From Peltaster fructicola (Eukaryota > Ascomycota > Dothideomycetes), in assembly GCA_001592805.2 (NCBI GenBank), contig CP051139.1:434001-498000 (forward strand): DNA of 64,000 nt. The letters run 5' to 3'. The number at the start of each line of letters is the position of its first letter. Within the stretch, counting starts at the first letter, position 1. This document shows positions 1-11,368 of this stretch, piece by piece. The notes below the pieces were generated by a model. That model searched no databases. It had not been told where the DNA came from and saw only the letters and a program-made list of their open reading frames with translations. The position numbers and the translations under genes were made by a program.

Positions 1-214
1 TTCGTTGTACACCACAGCCTTGCAGCTGGAGGAAGCAGGATAAAAAGGAGAGTCTTTCATATCTTCGTTCGCCCGAACAATGGCTTTCGTCATAAGAACA
101 CCCGATGCGCCGTGGATTTTGGAGGAAGCCGTAAAGAGAAGAAAATATTATGTAGTCCGTGTTGTGGAATGCAGTGGTATATGTGTTGGTGAAGGACTGC
201 TGTCTTGAGAATGG

Positions 215-2261
215 CTACTCTGGCATGATGGCCTCCCCAGTATAGTTGCCGAGAGACATGCGAAGGGCACGAGGATGAAGGCTGAAGCCCTTGAGCATCT
301 CTCCCTCGACGAAGGTAGAGGCTCGCTTATAGCGCTTGTCGGTGTATTTCTCGTAGACCGACAAGTGATGCTTGTGTGGGTTCTCGCAGCACTCGTAGAT
401 GCCATTCAGCAGATGGCGGAGCTGGGCGTATGTGTACTCGGAGTACCCAACGTGTGACATGCTCCAGTCACCTTTACGAAGCATCAAGCGAGCCATGCAG
501 TGAGCACCAGCGGCGAGGAAGCTTGGAGTGCACCCGATGAAGCGCTCGTCCATGATGGTGACTTCGAGGAAGTACTTGGCAAGTGTCCTAGTCTCGAGGT
601 CGTAGTCGTCAGCCTTGCTGATGCGTCGAAGGAAACTCATCGGTCCAGGCCAGCCAAGATCGAACTGGAGCATGCTGAGCATGAAGCGCTCTGCCTTGAG
701 AAGCTCATCCATCGTGTAGCCGCCATCGACCATGAAGATGATCTCTTGCAGGGTTGGGCAGTTAACCTCCTCGAACTTGGCAGCGATGAAGAGAGCAGTG
801 GCGCCGACTAACTGTAGCTTGCCGAGGGAGACCACCTTGTGAGTGAGGAAGCGGTCGATGTAGTTGATGCAGAGGAACAAAGTCTCTGGAAGCAGGTTGA
901 AGCGCTGGTGTACCTGGACGACCCAGTCGACGAGAACAGCACGCATGGACCATTGAATCTCTTGCTGTTGGTCCATGTAGCGAGGGTTTGGTCGCATGCG
1001 GTCCTCGAGCTTACGCATGTACTCGAAGATCTCCTCGCTGTATTCAGCAACCATGGATGTGTCCCATTCCTCATCATCGATCTCCTCAACTGTGCGGCTG
1101 TCTTCGATATACATCTTGGCGATTCTGATCTCCTCGCGCGACTCTTCGGTCTGCTTTGGCATAGAAACCGTGGTGAAGCCACCGAGACTGCCACGAAGAC
1201 CAAAGGAGCGTGCTGTGGTGTAGCCGTCGTCGTCGTAGTACTCAAAATCCTCGTCGTAGTACTGCTGAACAGGAGCTGGTGCAGGCATAACCTGTGGCAG
1301 CACGTCTGTGGCGTAAGCCAAATTATCGAGAGTTGGCTTTACTTGAGGCTCGACAATGTTGTTGTGTATGACCTGAGACTCGACGTGTTGCAGGAGTGGT
1401 TGCTCAGGTTGGAAGCGTGATGGATCAGAAGCTGTCGTTGCACTGGCTTGTGCTTCAACCTGCGCCGCCACAGGATCGTTGTGTAGTGCCAAGTCGTGTG
1501 AAAGACTTGGGTCAACAGTCACTGAATGAAGAGTTGCTGATAATGGAGCAGCGCTGAGTGAAACTCCATTTTCACGTGACTCTAGAGTGACTGCTGGTTG
1601 TTCCACTGGCATAGCATTGTCCACATTGTCCACATCTCTCAGCACCTTTGTACTTTTCTTGACTACCAGTTTCCTAGCAGGCTCCTGCAGTTGCACGATA
1701 GGCAGTGAGTCATGCTCTTTGACGGAGACCACGGTCGGTGCGGACAGGGTCGAGAAGCTCTTAGCTGTAGATGGACGTGTTGCAGGCCGAGCTAGAGGTG
1801 CGGTCGGCTTGATGATGTCGACATTCACTACTTTCTTTCCAATCACCGAATCATCCTTGGCAGGTTGCATCATCTTCAGATTCGTGTTCACTTCACCAAG
1901 AACCTTCTTGGTTGCAGCGAATGCTGCTGCCTTTGCCGCGGCGGACTGCATCGTGTACAATGCTGACACTGACTTTGTGCGTTGGTGGAGCGTCTTACCT
2001 GGGACTGCTGGAGGTGGCATGGCGTTTTCGTCGAATACTCGCAGCACCCGAGGTCGCTGAGGCTGTGGAATATGTTAACGAGGTCCACCACCACGAGATT
2101 TGTTTACCGATATTTCGGGAATAATAAAAGGTGCGTGAGCGTGTTCATGTGTGGTTGAACACAATGCAGGATGAATTGGGAGAGCGTTGATGTGCAGGCA
2201 AGCTATGGGAAAAGTTTCGTGCCGTGATGTTAGGAGATTGAGGACATACCTTTGCGTCCAT
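215..2261 (-). CDS. nimE: G2/mitotic-specific cyclin B
   Basis: Exons complement(215..2062, 2250..2261), about 619 aa. This is a B-type cyclin that activates Cdk1 for entry into mitosis. The second half shows the cyclin fold, including the cyclin-box motif MRAVLVDWVVQVH followed by LPETLFLCINYIDRFL, and a C-terminal cyclin fold after it. The N-terminal 250 residues are disordered, as in NimE/Clb proteins. The open frame alone starts at a GTG. An ATG at 2261 with a GTATGT donor and a CAG acceptor at 2063 gives a 12-nt first exon (MDAK) joined in frame to PQRPRVLRVFDEN, which I judge to be the real start. Destruction-box-like motifs KKVLGEVNTN (near residue 60) and TKVLRDVDN (near 146) lack the usual leading Arg. 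It is divergent from the next gene across a long gap. The cyclin B identity is secure; the first exon is inferred. Confidence 0.93.
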
Positions 2262-4922
2262 GTTATCACAGCACAGCTGTAGCTACAGCTGGCTAAAGCT
2301 TTTTGTCGAGCTTATGCTGTTGAGGTGGGACAGCAATGACGGTCCGCTGGCGAGTGGATAATGGATGAGCGGGTTGACGATGTTTCTCGAGGTATCGCAG
2401 TGAATAGGAGCTCAATCGCAACACGCTTCCAGGACGCGCTCGCTGGAGTGCAGGCGCGTGTAGAGTAGTTGTAGAGCGTGTTGGCAGGCTGTACTGATGC
2501 CTGCGAGCACGGTGAAAGTGACCAGCGGATGAGAGTCGCTGTATGTTGATGCTAGAAGGTGACAATGCGACTCGCAATAAACAATAGACAACAGAGTACA
2601 GAAGAGGACAAGCTCGTGTTGCTGTGCAGCCGGTGCTGTAAACACAAACGGACAAGCTCTCCTGCCTGGAGTTGGCGTAGAAACGAGCCAATAGTAGCAT
2701 TGTTGAGCACGGCCCGCTTCCAAGGGTCGAGCCATCGAGGCTTTGACCTCACGTCATCGACACGGTACATCAGTCGCGCTCATCTTTCTCCGTTTGCTCA
2801 TAACCATACACTACGCTCTCTAGAAGCTTCATACGCCTCTCACGACGATACTAAAAGCCCATTGATACTGCGATAGCTTTTTCAGCGATCATCGCGGACA
2901 TGGGTGTCTCGCGATAGGTGAAACACCGTTGTCTACTGATTCAAAGCTAGTTTCTCTCAAATCGACACGAAGACTGCACGCTTCACGTGATCTTGATCAC
3001 TGATACTATGGGCAAATGCACCACTTGCAAAGACCACCCTCGAAAACGCTTAAAAACACCCTTCCGACTACTCATCAGCTTCTGCTTCGGCCTGACTGGC
3101 TCTTGCAACTTCGTGCAGTTGTCTGTTCTGCATCCTTTCCGTCGACTCCTTAGCACTGCAGCTGCCAATCACTCGTCTATCACACACAGGTTATGAAACC
3201 AGGGCTTGACCAAGCCGAGAACCGGCCGTAGAATTCTACGATTCAGGTGTCATGAGCCTAATCACTATCATGCATTGAGGAATGGCACAGCTTTTTGCCG
3301 GATCACTTGCCTAGATGTTGTCGTCTAGCTCGTGGAGCGGTGTGTCAGATGCGCTGCTTTTGTTGCGATTATGCGCTGTCACTTTGGAGGAGCACTATCC
3401 TCCTGTCGCCTATGTTCGCCATTTGTGCGACTGTTTTCTACTTCCTGAGACAAGACGATCGCAGGGCGGCGCATCACTGGAGTGTACAACAAGCATATGG
3501 CATGCGCCACTGCATGAAAGGCTGTCTTGTCGTACATATGTCTTGATCGGCAATCTCACACGCATTTCCTTGCTTCGCTTTTATCGTCTTCTTGCGGCGA
3601 GCGTTTTCAAGGTGTCCTGCTGCAGTGACCAGATCTGTGCATCAAATGGACAAAAGAAGCGTCCTGCGCATTGTCAGGCTGGACGATGACAACTCATGCG
3701 ACAACTGCATCACGCTCACAAGCGTTCCGATGCCATTGCTCGATACCTTGTAAAGATGACGGAACCACAACCATCTAGCCAGAGATCGTTGCCACGCTCT
3801 AGTGATATGATTGGAGCGCAGCAGGGCTTTGCTGGCGCTACCATCTGTACCTCTTGGAAGAATCCGCCAGCGCGTGGGAGAACTTGAAGCTGTTCTCACC
3901 GAGAGCTCATGCAGCTAGGGAAGAGGACCACTTGATTTCGTCGTCTGCAGTGCAGAGTCTGTATGCGGGTGCTTTTCCCTAGCACTCATACCAACGTCCA
4001 CAATGCGACGCTGGGATCTGTGACCCTCCTCTTGCTTGGCAAGTCTGCATGAGGGCTTTGTCATACTCAACATTGCCATGAATGTGCACTCAGCATTGCA
4101 AATCGCTACTAAGATTGAACACTATGGCTCTGACTTGATTCATCTGATCTCTGCCACCGCATAGACTATCATTTCTGTGTACATTTGTAGTGTGATTGTT
4201 CCCTTGTGATTCGAAGGGATCCCCCAGCAGCCGGAGCGCAAGCGAGTGCTGGCTGGCTCGCTCTATCCGCTGCCTCTCTCTCCACTTCGCACCCAACCTG
4301 CACCATCATTCCTACACCATTTCTCTTTCAAACATGTTCAGCAGGTAGCTGAAGTGTCTGAAAGCATCGTTCGTACAGTCCAACAGGTCTTGGTCCCGTA
4401 CAGCTGCACAACGCGGCTCCTCACTCGTTCTCCTCTCCCAGCCCAGGCACTCTACCGGGGACTGATTGGTGCCGACGAGCACGCAACAACGATCCATCAG
4501 ATCGTACTCCTACTCATCAGCAGACATTTCAAGCACAAGGCGATCACTGGTGAGTATCAACTTGCTTAAATTTAACTTGCAACATGCCAAATATCGAAGC
4601 CTTCCTGCTCTCCGTCTAAGCCTCCACCACGATGGCAGGGCACTGAGCTCGAACTCCCATCACACCACAAAGCTTTAGCATTATCACACATCCTCCGCCA
4701 GCCTTGGTCATTGCGATCGCACAGGCGCCCGATTCTAGCATTGATTGCTAACATTTTGTCCTCCAGCAGATCAATCTGTCCTACCCTCGTCGCAGTCCAT
4801 ATCGTCACTGATAGTCGAGCGCTTCCAACAAAGTCGCCAGCGCTTCGATATCTGAGCACCACAATCACCTTTCCTACCTCCCTACTGCCTCCGGGCCTTC
4901 AAGAAAGAGTGTCCTGGGTGTC
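2262..4922. other. Long intergenic region between divergent genes
   Basis: A stretch of 2.66 kb separates cyclin B (left, minus) from the Zn2Cys6 gene (right, plus). No open frame here resembles a protein on either strand. A CACGTG lies near 2984. From about 4250 rightwards the plus strand becomes rich in short pyrimidine runs, typical of fungal 5' leaders, and a likely leader intron sits at 4550-4766. I see no tRNA boxes, repeats or transposon remains. Confidence 0.6.
4550..4766 (+). other. Predicted 5'-UTR intron of the Zn2Cys6 gene
   Basis: The sequence reads GTGAGT at 4550, a GCTAAC branch site at 4747-4752 and CTCCAG ending at 4766 (an alternative AG is three bases further on). It lies in the pyrimidine-rich leader before the ATG at 4923. 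At 217 bp it is longer than the coding introns here, as leader introns often are. This is inferred from splice signals only. Confidence 0.45.
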
Positions 4923-6897
4923 ATGGACCTCAGTCGTATGCTCGCCAACGGCAATGGCCAAGTTTCAGCACCAACAGACTCTCGACGAGTCCAACTTCAA
5001 AGCACTGACGACGGAACTGCATATATCAAGCAAGAGCCAGTCAACACAAGGACAAATGGCATAACAGGTTTTCGGTCTCACAAAGCGGACGCACCTCCAC
5101 GCCCTCGAGGCTCGCCAGCCAAGAAAGACCAGAAACATGTTGTCTTCCAGCTTATTGATCAGGAAGATCCACGCATACAAGCTCGTCTTCCAATGAGGGT
5201 CATGATATCTGCACACGACAACACCGACTCCATCATCACCACTGTCAAGAACTTCTACGGTTTGTATGACTATGGTGTCAGCTTTGAGAACAAAGAAGGC
5301 ATAAGTATTATCGCTGCTTATGATAATTTTGAGAACGACATGACAGTATACGTCAGGACTGTCATGCAGTCACAGACCAACGGCGGCTCTGTTCGCAGCG
5401 CTGCCTCGCCCAAGAAGCCTATGCTTGGCGCACCGTTCGAGGCACGATCACACCATGGTAGTGTCTACTCGCCATCAAGACACGCCGCTCGCAGCGCTGG
5501 AGTGCGTAGCATGTCTCCAGCCTCTGAGCTTGGCAGACGTAGTATGTCTACTGCATCAAAGGGCCGCAGTCTAAAGCTCAAGAGCAAGGATGAGAGTGTT
5601 CTTGGAGACGCAGACGGCAACAGTAGTGATGATGGCGCCAATGCCTCTGTAACAAGCTCTCGCCGTTCGAAGACCGAGCAGCTCAACGCTGAGATCAGCA
5701 CCGACAACATCGTAGAGGGTGGACGAAGAAAGCGTGCTTTCGAAAGCTCGGTAAGGATGTTGGCAATATAATATTGCACGATCTAACACCAACCAGGAAC
5801 TACCATTGTTTGTTCCACCTCAGATGCCAATCAGTGCATCAATCTCTTCGATCTCACCACAGCGCCGCAGTGGTCCTCCCTATGCAGGCTCTCCTCATGC
5901 CTTCTCAAACCAGCAGAACTTCACGTACACTCAGCCAATGCCCTCGCCGCAGAACGGCACGGCTCTCACTTATGGACAGCCTAACATGCACAGTGGTGGC
6001 TACAGTGCCTTCTACCAGCAGCCGCGACCAATGCGCAGTCGTGTAAGTGGTGCCAGCAGCACAAACCGATTGTCCACTGGTGGTATCATGCCTACACCAG
6101 ATCCGACTGTCGGCAGCGCAATCTCTGACGAAGACGTTGCACTTCAGCTCATGCGCCTGGGTGATGCCTCAAACTTCTCCTATGGCCGCACATCAACTTC
6201 CACTGTCGACGATGCCCTCAGCGGTAAGGCAGAAGCGCCCTCTTCTGATGAGGATGACGAGCACGATGGGTGGTCGAAGAAGGATGGTCCACGACGCAAG
6301 AAGCAGCGCGTCATGCACGACTACTCGAGCGAAGCATCAAGTGGTGATGAATACGAAGATGGCCGTGATGAGTCCTTCAAGACCGACGGCGATATCGCCA
6401 TGCAAGATGTGCCTCGGAGCGGCAAGCAGAAGACCAAGGGCCCCGATCACGGTAAACAGAGTAAACCTCGACTGGGTTCATTTTCGAAGCCGAAGAGCAA
6501 ATCAGCGACTGTCCCTAAAGGCCCCATGTCGCCTGCTTCAATGGCACCTCACTCCCGCAAAGCGTCCATCGCCAGCTCGAGCAATCCCCTTGGTCCAGAC
6601 GAAGAAGACCTGTCTAGTAAGCCACGTTGTCAGCGTTGCCGCAAGAGCAAGAAGGGTTGCGATCGTCAGCGTCCATGCGGTCGATGCAAGGATGCTGGCA
6701 TTGGCATCGAAGGCTGTGTTAGCGAAGATGAAGGCAATGGCCGTAAGGGCAGATATGGCCGTCACATGGGCGTCCCTGTCAAGAAAGAAGACGAGTTTGT
6801 CCTGCCACAGAACGCTATGCCAATGCCAGGAGTACCTAACGGAGGCTACTTTCTGGCACCGGCACCGATCGACAAGAGCAAGAAACGAAAGCGATAG
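4923..6897 (+). CDS. Fungal regulator with N-terminal PB1-like region and C-terminal Zn2Cys6 cluster
   Basis: Exons 4923..5750 and 5797..6897, 642 aa; the 46-bp intron is phase 0. Residues 70-150 form a compact region (KHVVFQLIDQEDPRIQ onwards) that looks like a ubiquitin/PB1-type fold; that assignment is mine and tentative. A long Ser-rich disordered middle follows, with a basic stretch GPRRKKQR and an EDVALQLMRLGD motif. At residues 554-583 sits a Zn2Cys6 cluster (CQRCRKSKKGC, CGRC, then a final Cys), so the DNA-binding motif is near the C-terminus rather than the usual N-terminus. IKQE at residues 35-38 fits a SUMO-acceptor consensus. It is probably a nuclear transcription factor. I recognise it as a widely conserved Pezizomycotina type but cannot give it a name or target. 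Confidence 0.85.
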
Positions 6898-7857
6898 TGG
6901 TGGATCGGCGGCTGTTCTCCTGTTGCAGACCTGGTAATGGAGCATGGATGTCAGAGAGTCTGAAGGTCTGCTTTGCATGATGGAAAGAGCTCGGAATGAA
7001 TGCAACGACTTTCTTTTGTCATTTGATGCAATGTCTAGACTTGACCAGATCTGTATCACGTCTAATGTCCTTGTTCCTACCTCATGGTGATTGTGTTATA
7101 AGCGACGGCCATGGCCTGGTGCTTCCCGACCATGAGAAGAGCCTTCCTAATGATAGAGGTGTTCCCATATCAACCAGCAGTTGTAGGGCATACAATAGAT
7201 CCACTTCTGTTTGAAGTGTGCCCTGTCTTTTAGTCACTGCCGCCAAACCACACGTTGCTGCGATCAGCACGAAATGACAAGCATGGTCCTGCGATGGATC
7301 TCCAATCACACAGAACAATGCCTCGCTACTGAGCATTCAACCTCGCATGGTGAAAGTGGGTGTGACATTGCTGATTGTATACTTTGCCAACTAATGGGGT
7401 ATAGCATTCACCTGGCAAAGGATCGTAACGCTGCTTGTCATACCAATCGCCGCATCCATTATCAGTGAGCGTATCGAGCTCATCTTGAAGTGGCATGAAG
7501 AGCCAGGAGGTGGATTCCATGGTATCATCCAACGGCGCTTTCGACAGCTTCGAGACAACGTTCACCACTTTGGTCGTCCTCACCGCACAATGCCACCTGA
7601 TCCACCGATTGTCGAACTGGGAAGTCCGTCTCGTGAAGCGCATGAGGCCGTTCAACCATTACCACCGCAGACCGACAAACCACCATCCACTGCACGACCT
7701 CTTCGTCAGCGCAAGAATCGCTCTCGAGAAGATCCTATCAAGGCTGCGCAGCGGGTCGGTAGGCATAGCTCTATTGTAGGATGAGGCAGTACTGGCACGA
7801 AGCATGGTCGTCGGATGGTGTTACTGGCTCATATCGTTGTGCAGGCGTGTGCATGGC
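6898..7857. other. Intergenic region with unassigned short ORFs
   Basis: A 960-bp stretch lies between the 3' ends of the Zn2Cys6 gene (+) and LSm3 (-). Overlapping open frames at 7495-7779 (+, 94 codons from an ATG) and 7326-7655 (-) cover the same bases in different frames, and neither resembles a known family. I cannot choose between a small unknown gene and chance. Confidence 0.4.
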
Positions 7858-8244
7858 TTATTGCGTTGGTGAAATGAGAACAACGGAATCTCCTTTTGGG
7901 TTGTCAGCCAAGACCGCTCTGCGTGCATATGTACTTCAACATACCTCTTACAAACAGCATCTCGGACTGCTTCTTGATCGTTTTCACATTCTCGCTCTCC
8001 TCCTCATCCTCGAACACATAGATGGTCTCCTCGACTTCGCCTAGGACTAGGTTGCAATGGCTGTCATACGCCTGCGAGGCTATTAGTGTGCGCCTGAGGG
8101 CGAAGAAGGCTTGCTCACATGAAGCCTCCCCTGCAGCTCTCGATCTCCTCTCAGCTTCACGAAGACTACTTCGTTGAGCGAAAGTCGCACGAGATCCAAT
8201 GGTTCATTGACTGGGTTAGTGCCAGTCTCCTCTGGATCTGCCAT
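7858..8244 (-). CDS. LSM3: U6 snRNA-associated Sm-like protein LSm3
   Basis: Exons complement(7858..7892, 7945..8071, 8119..8244), 95 aa. LSm3 is a ring subunit of the Lsm2-8 complex (nuclear, binds the U6 snRNA 3' end) and of Lsm1-7 (cytoplasmic, mRNA decay). The spliced protein starts [20 protein letters not shown]. Sm motif 1 includes [19 protein letters not shown] and NLVL; Sm motif 2 is [14 protein letters not shown]. Its length matches the family (yeast 89, human 102 aa). Introns of 52 and 47 bp have GTATGT and GTGAGC donors, and a CTAAT branch site lies in the one nearest the start. The gene is easily missed because no single exon exceeds 127 nt. It shares a 204-bp divergent promoter with the PPR gene. 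Confidence 0.95.
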
Positions 8245-8448
8245 TGTGTCGTCCGCGGGTGGTACAAGTCGTATGTATCGATATCGCGAGTCAGAAGCTC
8301 AAAACAAGGTTGATCTGCTTCAAATGTCACAGCAAAACTTGGCAAGCACAGACCACCGATATGACCTCCACTTCATCCTTCGCCATCCCCAGATTTCATA
8401 TGCGCTACGAGGCACCGGCTCCTTGGTAGTGAAACATTCGTTGCGGCG
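8245..8448. promoter_or_regulatory. Divergent promoter of LSm3 and the PPR gene
   Basis: The 204 bp between the two start codons must hold both promoters and leaders. I see no distinct motif that I would name. Confidence 0.5.
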
Positions 8449-10854
8449 ATGAACCAAAATATTTCCTCCTTGCTTCAACGAGTGTCTCCTTGGCACGCGC
8501 AGGTCCTTGTCCGCAGCGCACCACAGACGTTACGAAGACGGCAATCTCAGCGGCGACATGTACTGCAGCGTTGGACTCGCGTAGAGCAGCAGCGGCGGGC
8601 CTACGCATCATACGATCCCTTTGCATTTGGTGCAAGCGAAAAAAGCCAGAGGTCCAATGATGGTGCTCAGACACGCTCGAGCGACGAGTCTGGGATCGAA
8701 AGCGAAACATCGAGCGATGTGATTGACAATGAGAACACGCAACGCGAGCTCTCGACTTCGAGCCACGACGCTGTGCACCAGTATTCACCATATGCTGCCG
8801 AACTGCAGACCAAGGAACAGGAGAGCAATGACATCTACGCAAGCTCGCCTTCAGCTCAAACTTTTGCAGATATCGCTGGGTTAAACAACCGTAACTCAGA
8901 TCACCTCAATCATGAACGCCATGAAGACGACACCGACTCTGAATCGGTCATCTCGTCACAAGACGCTCAGTACGCTAGCACGTTTGCACCCATGGCACCC
9001 GAGGAAATGTCGATTGACTTCGACTCTACTTACCTTAAACTGTTCAGATTGGACTACAGGACTCAGCTTCCACTGGCCTTGGCTCGCAAGGAGCCAGATC
9101 TTGCAACAAGATGCATCTTTGCAGCACATAATGCTAATGACACCGGCTTCATTCAATCAATCTCGGGACCAGATTTCTCTGCAGTTCTGGATCTGCTCAA
9201 ACCATCGAACTTCCTCCACGACCTCATCTACATACATTACTCGATGAGTAACGCAGTAGTGAACAACTTCGGGCTAAAACCTATGGATCGCATTGCTAAG
9301 GACTATGGAGCCGTTATGAGAAGGCTCATGGATGTCCGGCATTATGCTGGCCTGCCGCTGACATTGCACGACTACGAAGCGATACTTGGTGCGGCAAAAG
9401 ACTTGCAGCTGGCAGGATTGGCCGGCAGGGCATGGTATTATCTATCCACTGACGGACACAAACCAAACATCAAGACCTATAATAGCTGGATCTCAGCACA
9501 GTGTTATCTTGGGCCCAAAAGTGCAGCGAACAGGCATCAAGAACGTGTGTATCCGCACAACATGAGGTGGCGACGAGCTGCATGGCTCCACCGAGCCGTG
9601 TTCACATTCCGAGTGGGCGACAATGGCATTGTTTCGAACAGCGAGAAACTCTTTGCAGATATGCAACGAGAGAGCATACAGCCGGACGAAGAAAGCTACT
9701 GTATCCTGATTGCAGCATACGCCCTAGAGGGTAGGATAGACGGTGTTGCTGCCATGCTCAACAATATCTGGAAGATCGATGTGGAACTCATCATGTCTGG
9801 CACCGATCAAGGCTCGCCGCGCATGTTCGATGCCTCAGATCCCCTCCGACCATCGAAACGTCTACTCTTCGCTGCAACCAAAGCGTATTGTATCAACAAC
9901 GACTTACCGACTGCCGTCAACCTCCTCATGTACCTTTGTCGACACTATGAGATTGAAGTGGACGAAGAGCAATGGACATTGCTTCTCGAATGGGTCTACG
10001 TGCTCAGTAGGCCGCGCAAATTCAGCGAGCGCCAGGAAGGCAAAGCACAAGGAAAGCTTGATATAGGCACCATGCTGGCACTGTGGAAGACGATGGTATC
10101 TCCTCCGTACAATATAGAGCCAAGCAGTGGCATGTTCGACCTGCTGATTCGAAACTTGAGATTTCGGGATGACCAAGATGATGCCATGTTGGAAGCCATG
10201 GAAGCTGGACGAGCACAATATCGCGAGCAGGCTGAAAACCGAGCTGCAAGGTGGCGAGACGTCGAGCGTCTACTGCTTGACAAGGGGGCAATGTCGGAAC
10301 GCGCAGAAGTATCGATCGAGCACGCCGTACGAGCGTGGGAGCTCGCGAAGCTCAGATGTGTGCTTGATCACAACTTTCTCCGAACATGGTTGCACCACTT
10401 CTTGATTCATTCAGAGATGTTTGCGCTGAAAGACTTCGATGCACAGCGCACCGCAAGAGATATTCCTATGCTACTTGAACGGTGGCGTAAGTTCGCACCC
10501 AGAGTCGTACACTATAACATACCCACTGGACATGTTGAGCTGTTGTTTGGGTCGCCCGAGAGGTCAGCAGCGCACAAAGAAGCACAGATTGCGTACAACG
10601 CACACAGGCAGAAGCTCCTTGCTAATGTCTCAGAAAGGATTGACCAGAGCTGGATCATCAATTACGATGCTCCAGACCATGTCAGAGCTCAAGGCTGGCA
10701 GCACAACCAATCCAGGGATCTTGATCATGCTCATAAGCGAAAACGAGGTCAAAGAAGGCCGAGCGAGGAGTTCCTGTCCTCTTTGCGGAGGGCACTCTTT
10801 GACGATCGGAGGGAGGTTGAAGATGAAACAAAGTCGGAAGAGCAGTCGCGATAG
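8449..10854 (+). CDS. Mitochondrial pentatricopeptide-repeat-like protein
   Basis: Single exon, 801 aa. The N-terminus is rich in Arg, Ser and Gln with almost no acidic residues (MNQNISSLLQRVSPWHAQ, then RRRQSQRRHVLQRW), which fits a mitochondrial targeting sequence. After an acidic, Ser-rich linker (about residues 60-190) the protein is alpha-helical, with PPR-like stretches such as GHKPNIKTYNSWISAQ and IQPDEESYCILIAAYALEGRIDG. The C-terminus is basic (HKRKRGQRRP). Fungal proteins of this kind usually act on mitochondrial RNA or translation; which transcript this one serves cannot be read from the sequence. The ATG at 8449 is the first in frame. Confidence 0.75.
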   Translation: MNQNISSLLQRVSPWHAQVLVRSAPQTLRRRQSQRRHVLQRWTRVEQQRRAYASYDPFAFGASEKSQRSNDGAQTRSSDESGIESETSSDVIDNENTQRELSTSSHDAVHQYSPYAAELQTKEQESNDIYASSPSAQTFADIAGLNNRNSDHLNHERHEDDTDSESVISSQDAQYASTFAPMAPEEMSIDFDSTYLKLFRLDYRTQLPLALARKEPDLATRCIFAAHNANDTGFIQSISGPDFSAVLDLLKPSNFLHDLIYIHYSMSNAVVNNFGLKPMDRIAKDYGAVMRRLMDVRHYAGLPLTLHDYEAILGAAKDLQLAGLAGRAWYYLSTDGHKPNIKTYNSWISAQCYLGPKSAANRHQERVYPHNMRWRRAAWLHRAVFTFRVGDNGIVSNSEKLFADMQRESIQPDEESYCILIAAYALEGRIDGVAAMLNNIWKIDVELIMSGTDQGSPRMFDASDPLRPSKRLLFAATKAYCINNDLPTAVNLLMYLCRHYEIEVDEEQWTLLLEWVYVLSRPRKFSERQEGKAQGKLDIGTMLALWKTMVSPPYNIEPSSGMFDLLIRNLRFRDDQDDAMLEAMEAGRAQYREQAENRAARWRDVERLLLDKGAMSERAEVSIEHAVRAWELAKLRCVLDHNFLRTWLHHFLIHSEMFALKDFDAQRTARDIPMLLERWRKFAPRVVHYNIPTGHVELLFGSPERSAAHKEAQIAYNAHRQKLLANVSERIDQSWIINYDAPDHVRAQGWQHNQSRDLDHAHKRKRGQRRPSEEFLSSLRRALFDDRREVEDETKSEEQSR

Positions 10855-11368
10855 GAGTAATCTGTCCAGAGAAGTGATGTCACCCCATGAGGTGACAGCT
10901 AGGAGTCTGTAGACTCAAGAGACTTCCCAGGCGAGGTAGCTTCAGCACGCAGTCCTGAGGTTGGGCGACCACTATATCGACGCTATCGTTGTATTCTGCA
11001 TGGTTTATATAGACCTTCGATGGCTTAAGAACAAATCTCTGGAAGTTCTGGCTTCAAGAGCTTACGAGTGTGAAACCAAGGGCTGATCCTTGGCTTCAAG
11101 TGTTGTCTGCTGTTGTTCCTGTTCTGCCGAGCTCTCAAGATCCCATCGATACCATTACAGGGCAGAAAACGGCGGTAGAGCAGTCGGCCGTTGCGCAGGA
11201 CGAGAAATTCTAGTGACTGACAGAAGCCTTCCAGTGATATATTGATGAGCACCTTATCTACTGTGTCTTCTGTGGATTACAAGCATGCTGATTTCATTAT
11301 GGGAAATCTTGCCTACCAAAGCTACAACTGACCGCGCAATGAAAGAGACTCATCACTCGTTATGGCCG
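10855..11368. other. Intergenic, convergent 3' ends
   Basis: A 514-bp stretch lies between the stop of the PPR gene and the stop of the DUF4112 gene. I see no gene, repeat or RNA in it. Confidence 0.6.

Noticed and set aside
7495-7779. 94-codon ORF downstream of LSm3
   Set aside because: Three overlapping frames on both strands are open here and none has a known motif.
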